NCBI GenBank assembly: GCA_024734495.1
Contig: JALMQS010000891.1
Coordinates: 434,001-498,000, forward strand
Origin: Forficula auricularia
Taxonomy: Eukaryota > Arthropoda > Insecta > Dermaptera > Forficulidae
DNA length: 64,000 bases
Direction of reading: 5' to 3'
How positions within the stretch are numbered: the stretch's first letter is position 1; every line of letters starts with the position of its first letter. A program made the position numbers and the translations under genes. Shown in pieces: positions 56,747 to 64,000 of the stretch. Under the pieces are notes generated by a model that was given only the letters and a program-made list of their open reading frames with translations, was not told the origin of the DNA and did no database searches.

Positions 56747-56984
56747 AATATACTCTTGAGGTTTTTGAAATTTTAGGGATGCTCAGCATCCATGGACAGC
56801 ACACCACTGGAATTCATGTAATTTTTATTTTAATGCCCCATTTGCCCTTTATAAGCCTGAAAGATCGCTAGAAATGAGCATCCTTTCTTCTTATAACTTT
56901 GCAACCCTTTGTTTTTGAAATTTTTAAACATTAGTAAAAGTAATTTCAGTGGGAATTATTTTGTTTGCCATAAAATAATTATAA

Positions 56985-57122
56985 GAAAATCACAAGAGGT
57001 TGTCATCTATTAGATCCGAGATTGAATGGATTATTTTTAATTATTGTTAAATGGTTGTTTTTACCCCCTCGGAAATCAAACCCGAGTGCCAAATTTAGCA
57101 ATCTTAGCCAATTGGCTACCCT
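56985..57122 (-). mobile_element. tRNA-derived SINE, family 1, interrupted
   Basis: Tail AATCACAAGAGGTTGTCATC and the head with CGGAAATCAAACCCGAG (mutated B box) on the minus strand. The head is cut by the palindrome starting at about 57123. Confidence 0.5.
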
Positions 57123-57467
57123 GATGGGCAGTTGTATGTCGGTTGGTAAACTCTTTTTAATCTTTGACAAAGGGTAAATCCTTAGGGCCGGTTAGTATCT
57201 CGCAAAGTAAATGCTTTTTACCACTAACAAGCGGGAGATGGTAAATGGAGCCAGTAGGATGGTCAATCAGACGACAGGCACTGAAAGTTCCTGTCATCTG
57301 ATTGGCCATCCCAGTGGCTCCATTTACCATCTCCCGTTTGTTAGTGGTAAAAAGCATTTACTTTGCGACATACAACCGGCCCTTAGAATTCACCTTCGGG
57401 CACAAGGATTTACCCTTTGTCAACGTTTAAAAATAGTTTACCAACCGAAATACAACTGGCCCTAAGG
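57123..57467. mobile_element. Palindromic MITE of about 345 bp
   Basis: Arms from GGGCAGTTGTATGTCGGTTG to CAACCGAAATACAACTGGCC, with a sharp, nearly perfect inner part around GTCATCTGATTGGCCATCCC. The loop at about 57287 is only a few bases. Frames on both strands here arise from the symmetry. Confidence 0.65.
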
Positions 57468-57748
57468 CATGTGTTTAAATTTAGAACCACACTACAGCGA
57501 AAATTTTTCAAATTAAGATTTACATCTTTGATAATAGACAATAGTCAATGTACTTCTAACTTTCCTTTATTTATCCATATGTCAATAGAGCCTACCCTAC
57601 CCAAATTTTCACTTAACAATAGTCTACGTCTCTAACAGAGATTATCCCTTAAAATAATTTAAATAATGAAAACAATTTTTTTTCCTGTTCACTAAACATA
57701 TATATAGCCTAGCATTCAAAAGTTGTATTAGTTACTTTCTGTATTTCC
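57468..57748. repeat. Repeat shared with 2090-2165
   Basis: 57468-57540 matches 2090-2165 (GTTTAAATTTAGAA then ACAAATTAAGAT or close) in the same orientation. The rest is not recognised. Confidence 0.4.
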
Positions 57749-58238
57749 TGAGGGGTGAACCGCAATTGGAATTAGGTGTACACCGTCTTTGGAATTACTT
57801 TAGAATTCATTAGATAATCTATTGTCTTCTATTTGTCCGCCTCCCTGGTGTAATGGTCAGAATAACTGACTGGCAACCCGGAGGTCTCGGGTTCGATTCC
57901 CGGCTATACCCAGACATTTTTTCTGTAAGTATAGGGTCTGGTAATAAAAATTAAGTGGGAGATAAATTTAACCGAATTTATCGCGCGGAGAATTTACCAC
58001 TGCTCGAAGCCCCTAAAACCTTAGTAAATTGGATATTGAATTGTATCTAAGTTTCTGAGATTGGCTCGTGATCCCGGCTTCTTTTCCTTCTACTCTGTTC
58101 TTTTCACGATGGAGGGGCCAGCCCACACAGGCCTTTAGGGGATCCACCTTCTGGTGTATCTCCTTCTCACATCAATATCATAAAAAAAGCGGATATGGAA
58201 GTAGGTGTACACAATTTTAGGCCGCTGTTCACCCCTCG
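57749..58238. mobile_element. GAGGGGTGAACC MITE with SINE inserted
   Basis: Ends TGAGGGGTGAACCGC and GCTGTTCACCCCTCG; flanks GTATTTCC (57741-57748) and GTATATCC (58239-58246) match in 7 of 8. The SINE at 57836-58188 accounts for most of its length. Confidence 0.75.
57836..58188 (+). mobile_element. tRNA-derived SINE, family 2
   Basis: The head (57836-57910) has the A-box-like TGGTGTAATGGTC and B box GGTTCGATTCC with a tRNA-like fold. The body contains TTAAGTGGGAGATAAATTTA. The last 85 nt (TTCACGATGGAGGGGCCAGC onward) match the 3' end of the LINE at 62936-63018. It ends in A7. Sharing the tail suggests mobilisation by that LINE family. Confidence 0.8.
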
Positions 58239-58420
58239 GTATATCCTGAAGTGGGGTTGAAAGCCAGAAATATATATATTGAAAAAATTTACCTCTTATT
58301 TTTTTAATTTTTAACGTGAAACAAGTGACCTAGAAATTGTAACTCATAGTAAATGAATATTTCATAAAATATTTATTTACTTTTATCTTTATGAAATATT
58401 TAGCTTGATAAGTACAAGTG

Positions 58421-58575
58421 TCAGAGGGGTTCACCTTACAAGGTAGACAATTGACCCAGATTGCTAACTCTGGCACTCGAGTTCGATTCCCGAGGGGTAA
58501 AAACAACCCTTCTGACATATAATTAAAAATAAACCATCTAATCTACTAGATTACAACCTCTTGGGATTTTCTTGC
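58421..58575 (+). mobile_element. tRNA-derived SINE, family 1
   Basis: TCAGAGGGGTTCACC opening, B box GAGTTCGATTCCC, then AACAACCCTTCTGACATATA and an AT-rich tail as in 2188-2385. The most intact head of the family. Confidence 0.6.
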
Positions 58576-59096
58576 AGTCTATTTCTAACGGCAGCTTGAA
58601 CTCTTAAATAAAAAATTAGTTTGGATGATGAAGAGATAACCCCCTGTCTCTGTATGAGGACCACATACCTACTAAAAGTTGGCAATTTTTTTTATTTTTT
58701 TTTTTGCAAATCTATCATTTAAAACCTTTTTTTACGACAATTCTCTGTTCCACAAAGTCTAGTAATATCTCTTCCTTCTCAAGTGATCCCTTGTATGCTG
58801 TGTAAGCGAAAAAAATGAGCTTGGTTGTTTTATTTCTCTATCTTGAAATATGAAAAGATATGTAATCAAATCATTTACAATGACATTGACCTATAAACAC
58901 ATTTATTATAAAACCACTTTTTAAGAGTTCCATATCAAAATATAAAAAAAATGGAACCCTTTTGGAGAACCACTTCATTGTATGTATTTCTGTTTATCTC
59001 CTCTCACAAATCTCAAAAAAAATACTGTACCTCTCTAATTAAAACTGCCAGTTAAATATAGTCTGGTACCATTTATTATATTATATGTTTGAAGCC
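58576..59096. other. AT-rich stretch, nothing recognised
   Basis: T runs at 58690; no frames. Confidence 0.35.
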
Positions 59097-60165
59097 TGGC
59101 TGAATAGTTCAGGCAAATTACGTTAAAAAATGGCATAAATAGAAAATAATTACCGGTATTATAAAGATTTTATTGCTCGAATACATACTCCAATATTACT
59201 ACCCTAAGTTTTTCCCCCAAATCTGTGTTGTGGAAATTTTTCTACGAGCCTCAAAATAGAAAATTTCAGAGTTTTTTCAGTTTTTCTTGAATAACTCTAA
59301 AACGGCTTATCAAATCAAAAAGATATTTATTAGATAATTTAAAGCTCTTTAAATTACGCGTAAAATGACAAAAATTTCATCTATTTAAGTTCAGTAGAAC
59401 CGGTACTAGCGCCTGTCAAAAAACAGCCCCGGGATCACTTTTGAATATCCCTAAAACTCGTACTTTTTTCGATTTTTCCCCATTTTGACCATGAAGGAGC
59501 ACGTTTTCGACAAAGACGACTCTATACATTTTTAAACTAGATTAAATTTGCTACAATTTAAATAAAGTTTTATTCTAATTGGATGATGGTAACATGAGGT
59601 TGAAGTTTTAAAAAAAATGCAATTTTTTTTGCAAAAAATCTCAGTTTTTCCTTCATAAAATGAAAACCACTCATCCTAGAAAGTTGATTTCTATCTCATT
59701 GTCTAGGAAATTTTATTTCCTTGAACGTTTATTTGGACGACATTTTTGATAAAACTCTTAGATTTATAGATATCCAGCATTTTCCATGACAAGAAATGAT
59801 CCATTGTTTCATAAAATCGCAGTTTTTCCTTCATAAAATGAAAACCACTCATCCTAGAAACTTAATTCCTATCTCATTCTCTAGTAAATTTTGTTGAATT
59901 GAACATTTACTTGAGCCACATTTTTTGATAATACTCTTAGATTTATATAGATAGCCACCATTTTCCATGACGCTTTTGAGGATTCGGATCATATCCTGTC
60001 CGGAAAATGAAGAATATCTATAAATCTTTTCAAAACACCGATTTGGGGGAAAACTTAGGGTAGTAATATTGGAGCACCAATAAAGGTATTCCAGAAATAA
60101 AATCTTTATCGGGAATTATTTCCTGTTAAAATCGTAATTTACCTAGACTATGTAGGTAATCCACT
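59097..60165. mobile_element. Long-TIR DNA element
   Basis: Inverted ends extend over about 110 nt, best at CTCCAATATTACTACCCTAA and TTTTTCCCCCAAATC. Two internal direct repeats of about 180 bp (59638-59790 and 59818-59968) share CCTTCATAAAATGAAAACCA. No transposase frame. Confidence 0.6.
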
Positions 60166-60346
60166 TTTTTTTTTTTTTTTTTAATTTTATAGTAGGTTAT
60201 CTTTAAATTTTTACAAATCCTTTTAAACACTCTTCTTGTTATTTTAGGGTAACTTTAAATCTTTACAAATCCTTTTAAACACTCTTCTTGTTATTTTAGG
60301 GTAACTTTAAATCTTTACAAATCCTTTTAAACACTCTTCTTGTTAT

Positions 60347-60702
60347 AGGTTAAAAAAAATAAAATGAGAGAGTCTTCTGTTTTTTAAATAAAATAATTTT
60401 TAATTATTTCTAGAGACTATAGTTTCGAAGGCATTGCCTTCATCATCAGTCTATCACAAATATTTCAAATTAGTTACAAATTAAGATTTATACATAGAAA
60501 ATTTTGAAAAATATTATATATTATATAAATCTTAATTTGTAACTAATTTGAAATATTTGTGATAGACTGATGATGAGCAATGCCTTCCAGTCTCTGAATC
60601 TCTAAATAATTAAAAAAAAAACAGAAAACTTCTCATTTTATTTTATTTTTAACCTAAAAAAAACAATTCTGTTACCATCGACAGTGAAATCTTTTATTCA
60701 AC
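60347..60702. mobile_element. Hammerhead foldback unit with 12-bp duplication
   Basis: Perfect duplication TCTTCTTGTTAT (60335-60346 and 60703-60714) within the minisatellite. Arms of about 140 nt from AGGTTAAAAAAAATAAAATG; the right arm continues with about 50 nt of unique tail ending TTTTATTCAAC. One arm carries an intact hammerhead. Confidence 0.85.
60411..60453 (-). ncRNA. Hammerhead ribozyme motif
   Basis: CTGATGA, extra T, stem II GAAGGC/GCCTTC, GAAAC, TATAGTC, stem I AGA/TCT. The plus-strand partner at 60567 lacks GAAAC and is broken. Confidence 0.72.
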
Positions 60703-60785
60703 TCTTCTTGTTATTTTAGGGTAACTTTAAATCTTTACAAATCCTTTTAAACACTCTTCTTGTTATTTTAGGGTAACTTTAAATC

Positions 60786-61073
60786 ACAAAGAGGTTGTCC
60801 TCTGCTTGATGCAAATAAACATACACACATATATATCGAGATGATAAACAAAGAGGTTGTCCTCTGCTTGATGCAAATAAACATACACACATATATATCG
60901 AGATGATAAACAAAGAGGTTGTCCTCTGCTTGATGCAAATAAACATACACACATATATATCGAGATGATATATATGTGTGTATGTTTATTTGCATCAAGC
61001 AGAGGACAACCTCTTTGTTTCTCTTTGTGAATCAACAACTCTGCTACTCTCGGCAAAACAAAAACTTTTCAAG
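60786..61073. mobile_element. Penelope-like unit with triplicated terminal block, 12-bp duplication
   Basis: Perfect duplication TAACTTTAAATC (60774-60785 and 61074-61085). Three tandem copies (start 60786, 60849, 60911; period 62-63) of ACAAAGAGGTTGTCCTCTGC and following, then one inverted copy ending CAAAAACTTTTCAAG. No hammerhead inside. Confidence 0.85.
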
Positions 61074-61330
61074 TAACTTTAAATCTTTACAAATCCTTTT
61101 AAACACTCTTCTTGTTATTTTAGGGTAACTTTAAATCTTTACAAATCCTTTTAAACACTCTTCTTGTTATTTTAGGGTAACTTTAAATCTTTACAAATCC
61201 TTTTAAACACCCTTCTTGTTATTTTAGGGTAACTTTAAATCTTTACAAATCCTTTTAAACACTCTTCTTATTATTTTAGGGTATCCTTAAATCTTTACAA
61301 ATCCTTTTAAACACTCTTCTTGTTATTTTT

Positions 61331-62008
61331 ATTGTGATGCCCCAGATGTGTTCTATAAACATTACAGTGAGACTCCCTATATTTTGTAAATCTTTGAATT
61401 ACAACTGTAAATATTCATAGAAGCATCTTAATCAAAGTGCTCTCGGAATTCCAATCACGTCTTGCTATGATGCTGAAAATCAATTCTAGCTAATAAGTGT
61501 TTAACTTTTTTTGGTAATGATAATAATACGATTAATAATTTTTTATTTTTATTTTTTTTAGGATCTCTTAGTCAACGAGTATAATGCCAATGAAGAATCT
61601 ATATGAAAATTGAATTTCAATCAAATCCATAAAATGAATAATATATTTGAAAAAAAAAAATTATTTTGACTTTAATTTTCAACCCATTATTTATATTAGA
61701 TTTCAAAATGTATTAATCATTCTAAGACTTATTTAGAAATTTAATCAAATGTATTATACATTACAAATATATTATTCACTATGGATATTATAGAAAATCA
61801 ATTTTTTATTTCTCAAAAAACGAAAAAAACAACTTCTATTTTATATAAAATAATTATGGAAAAATTATTGATCTCAGATTTGAACAAAGATTAAATTAAA
61901 AATAATATATTAACGATAGTTACCTATATATACAGGGTAACACGTTAAGTCATTTTCTATTATTAACTTGAATAACTTTTTTATCTCCATACTCCCTAAT
62001 TATTTAAG
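61331..62008. other. Unassigned stretch with a weak exon candidate
   Basis: TTTTTTTTAG at 61552-61561 could be an acceptor for GATCTCTTAGTCAACGAG, 14 codons to TGA. It could be a last exon of the plus-strand gene, but nothing confirms it. 61930 has an ACAGGGTAACACG end. Confidence 0.25.
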
Positions 62009-62009
62009 T

Positions 62010-62131
62010 GGCGTAGCATCAAATTTTGGGTACCCTCCCCCACGAGAAATTCGTATAGGGCCCTTCACAATTACAAAAATATAGAACTATGTAATTAGAA
62101 ATAATATTTACCACGGGCCCAATGCTACGTC
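62010..62131. mobile_element. hAT-like MITE (GTGGCGTAGCAT)
   Basis: Ends AGTGGCGTAGCAT and ATGCTACGTCT in inverted orientation, with a GGG and CCC near each. 122 bp. No clean duplication, because the right end abuts the next element. Confidence 0.45.
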
Positions 62132-62373
62132 TATAGCCGGATACTGACTGAGCGAGCAGCCTCGCGAGGCTGCCTCGGGCGTTTGCCACAGAACCGTCCT
62201 GAGTGAACGCAGGAAACGACACGAGGCGCCTTTGAGCATTCACAAAAACCGATGATTTGGCCTCAGACGAGGCAACGGACACTTTTGCCTTGGGCGAGGC
62301 ACGTACTGACCGACCAGGCATTTGCCTCACGGGGCTGGCATCGCGAGGCAAATCCTGTCAGTATCCGGCTTAT
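62132..62373. mobile_element. GC-rich TIR element
   Basis: Ends AGCCGGATACTGAC and GTCAGTATCCGGCT; flanks TAT on both sides. The interior has repeated GCGAGGC and GCCTCG motifs in both orientations, giving a GC content far above the surroundings. A 110-codon minus frame across it is a shadow of this composition. Confidence 0.65.
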
Positions 62374-62761
62374 GAAGATAATACGTGTTGTAATGTTTAC
62401 ATTATCTATAAAAAGTTATTTAAATTTTTAATTGAAAAATTGCTTTTCCACAACCTTTGTAAATCGTCAATTTTTTAAGACAAATATAGATTCTTTTTCT
62501 ATGTATTAACTATTTTTTAAATAATATTTAGAAAAAAATGTTTAGATTTTTTAAGATATATTCATATCTCATTAAATAATGTGATTCGCTAATATTATAT
62601 ATACGCATATATTAGTTCAAAATATTTATTCGTATGTTATTTATTCATTTTATATATTTTTTTTTATATATAATTTATTAAAAAAATAAAAAAAATATTT
62701 AATATTCATAGTTAAGATTTATTTAAACCTGAACCTTATCATATAAAATGTCGAGATAATT
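62374..62761. other. AT-rich stretch, nothing recognised
   Basis: AT-only runs; no frames. Confidence 0.35.
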
Positions 62762-63018
62762 GGATAAAAGTCGAACAAGCGCTTTCGCCAACTCTTTTAT
62801 CCCTATGACCTCCAGAGACTGGAACTCGCTCCCTGCCACCATCTTTCCCGCGACTTATAACCTTCAGCTATTTAAGACCCTTATCCATAGATACCTTCGA
62901 CCCCCGCCCAACCCATAAAATTCTTTCTTCTTCTTTTCACGATGGAGGGGCCAACCCAGGCCTTTAAGGGTTGCACCTTTTTAGTGTAACTCCTTCTCTC
63001 ATCATTATCATAAAAAAA
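62762..63018 (+). pseudogene. Non-LTR retrotransposon 3' end
   Basis: The frame NSFIPMTSRDWNSLPATIFP then YNLQLFKTLIHRYLRPPPNP and a stop is the C-terminus of a jockey/CR1-type LINE, like that at 32560 but another family. The 3' UTR (62936-63018, TTCACGATGGAGGGGCC onward) is shared with the SINE at 57836. It ends in a run of A. Everything upstream is missing. Confidence 0.75.
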
Positions 63019-63142
63019 ATTGAAACCTAATCGAGCATTAAAAAAAAAATATGTATCCAAAACGATTTCCAACATAAAATATATATGACCAGAGACTAAT
63101 GACAATAATTATTGTTATTCACTTCCTTATTATTATTATTAG

Positions 63143-63286
63143 ATGTGACAAATCAGAGGAAAAAAAGGAACAATTATAAACAGTGTTAAAACATCGAAAC
63201 AGTCGAAAGTGTACAGATAGCCTGGTTGAATCCATAGCTAGCTACTCTAAATAATCTATAGTGTTGTATAAATAAGTGTATTCATA

Positions 63287-63321
<35 letters not shown>

Positions 63322-63470
63322 TAATTAATAAGAAAATAAATGACGAGGTTTTTATAAATTTGATCAAGAGCCTGATGAGAAATTGGCGAAACGTCACAAT
63401 TGATCAGATGTTTTAACACTGTGTTTATAATTGTTCCTTTTTTCCTCTGATTTGTCACATCTACTAGTGA
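63143..63470. mobile_element. Foldback with a decayed hammerhead
   Basis: Arms AGATGTGACAAATCAGAGGA with GGAACAATTATAAACAGTGT and their complements (63143-63200, 63402-63468). Between them is a TA run at 63290-63320. Confidence 0.6.
63369..63400 (+). ncRNA. Decayed hammerhead
   Basis: CTGATGA (63372-63378) and GAAAC (63388-63392) GTC are intact, but stem II (GAAATTGGC) no longer pairs. Confidence 0.4.
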
Positions 63471-63558
63471 CAATATTTATTAAATATATTATCTCACCAC
63501 AAAACAAAAGTATTTATTCGGCTTTTTTCTATAACGTATTTGTGTAATTACGGCATGG

Positions 63559-63801
63559 GTGACTCCCCCCCCCACAATTTCATCAAAAGTAACCACCCTT
63601 GTACATTATATTTTATGGGCAACTCTGATTATGGCTAAGTTTCGATTTGCCGCTTACATTTTTTCGATTTACGAACAAAAAGTCTGGAATATCCTGGGTA
63701 TTGAACATTTTGTGTCATGTATTCTAGGATTATCACAAAATGAATTATTTTTTATAGAGCATTTCGCTTTGTGGACGACTTTCAGAAACGAATCTCAATA
63801 G
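63559..63801 (+). other. 80-codon frame, unrecognised
   Basis: Reads MTPPPTISSKVTTLVHYILW and so on to WTTFRNESQ. It is hydrophobic and lacks recognisable domains. The text looks like repeat DNA rather than a gene, but I could not match it to another part of the window. Confidence 0.25.
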
Positions 63802-63974
63802 TGTATGAATGTATAATTAAATACTTTTATTTATCAACTCTTTTCAACAAATAAGCCCACAAAAATCATAGGTTCGAATTTTAATCTCTTAATTGCGACT
63901 TAATTTTCCAGCACAGGAAAAAGTTCAATACTCGTTTGACAGATAGTCAATTGTTAGGAAATCTTAGTCCATTT

Positions 63975-64000
63975 GTATATGTTGCAGTAAAAACCCGTTT
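63975..64000. mobile_element. Start of a second copy of the 400-bp hairpin
   Basis: TATATGTTGCAGTAAAAACC is the same terminus as at 47077/47478. The window ends before the rest. Confidence 0.6.

Larger units (their letters stand above)
60185..61330 (+). repeat. 52-bp minisatellite, interrupted twice
   Basis: Unit GGGTAACTTTAAATCTTTAC, AAATCCTTTTAAACACTC and TTCTTGTTATTTTA, about 10 copies in total. Blocks are 60190-60346, 60703-60785 and 61074-61330. Units are nearly identical. The interruptions are the two Penelope-like insertions listed next. Confidence 0.9.

Noticed and set aside
57157..57465. Frames on both strands with nearly the same protein start
   Set aside because: The region is a palindrome, so both strands read the same sequence. 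Not coding.
57836..57910. Possible genuine tRNA gene
   Set aside because: A and B boxes are present but the acceptor stem does not close and a SINE body with LINE tail follows.
60768..61056. Two minus-strand frames with a repeated protein segment
   Set aside because: They are translations of the triplicated 62-bp terminal block.
60185..61330. Regular repeats with inserted sequences, CRISPR-like at first sight
   Set aside because: Repeats are directly tandem with no spacers, and the genome is eukaryotic. A minisatellite explains it.
62019..62351. 110-codon minus-strand frame with a GC-rich, protein-like sequence
   Set aside because: It lies across two MITEs with inverted ends; its composition comes from the repeated GCGAGGC motifs.
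1..64000. Integrated virus or bacterial genes
   Set aside because: No frame showed capsid, polymerase, integrase or bacterial operon features. All long frames are explained by transposons or repeats.

Overview
The window is strongly AT-rich eukaryotic DNA with spliced genes, and it looks like an insect. The grounds are an arthropod-type CUB protein gene, a mariner, hAT, Helitron, Penelope-like and non-LTR repeat mix, and tRNA-derived SINEs. I cannot name the species or order from sequence alone. Almost all of the 64 kb is transposable-element debris. Only two pieces of host coding sequence are well supported, plus one weaker candidate.

Genes. On the minus strand, three exons of a secreted CUB-domain protein lie at 15145-15543, 2892-3152 and 2622-2750. 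Their splice phases fit, and they are separated by an intron of about 12 kb packed with transposons and one of 141 nt. The gene runs off the left edge. On the plus strand, a promoter-like region and a first exon that stops right after ATGAAAG (52655-52780) join in phase to an exon at 55825-55964, predicting a 47-residue protein I do not recognise. A possible gene start lies near 28151.

Mobile DNA, left to right. 0-5 kb: a hAT end, a transposase remnant, an end-hairpin element, tRNA-like SINEs and a pogo-like element with another element inside it. 5-15 kb: a Helitron, members of a repeat family bounded by TTTACCATAC, a dead mariner at 9936-11194, and foldbacks carrying hammerhead ribozymes. 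15-28 kb: Helitrons carrying a tRNA-like segment, a MULE-like element, end-hairpin elements and more hammerhead foldbacks. 28-44 kb: 3' tails of non-LTR retrotransposons, a satellite with alternating periods, two related hAT elements and tandem Penelope-like units. 44-52 kb: a young SINE with perfect target duplication, a 400-bp perfect-type hairpin and a hAT with a perfect 8-bp duplication. 52-64 kb: the plus-strand gene with a 100-bp minisatellite in its intron, hAT MITEs, SINEs, and a 52-bp minisatellite interrupted twice by Penelope-like insertions.

The most interesting system is the set of foldback units with small hammerhead ribozyme motifs. They share one extra core base before stem II, a covarying 3-bp stem I, self-complementary stem III sequences (ACGU, ACUAUAGU, AUAUAU) that suggest action as dimers, and target duplications of 12 bp in six separate insertions. 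A second system is a family of about 650 bp with a 3' hairpin of about 145 bp that repeats the motif at its own 5' end.
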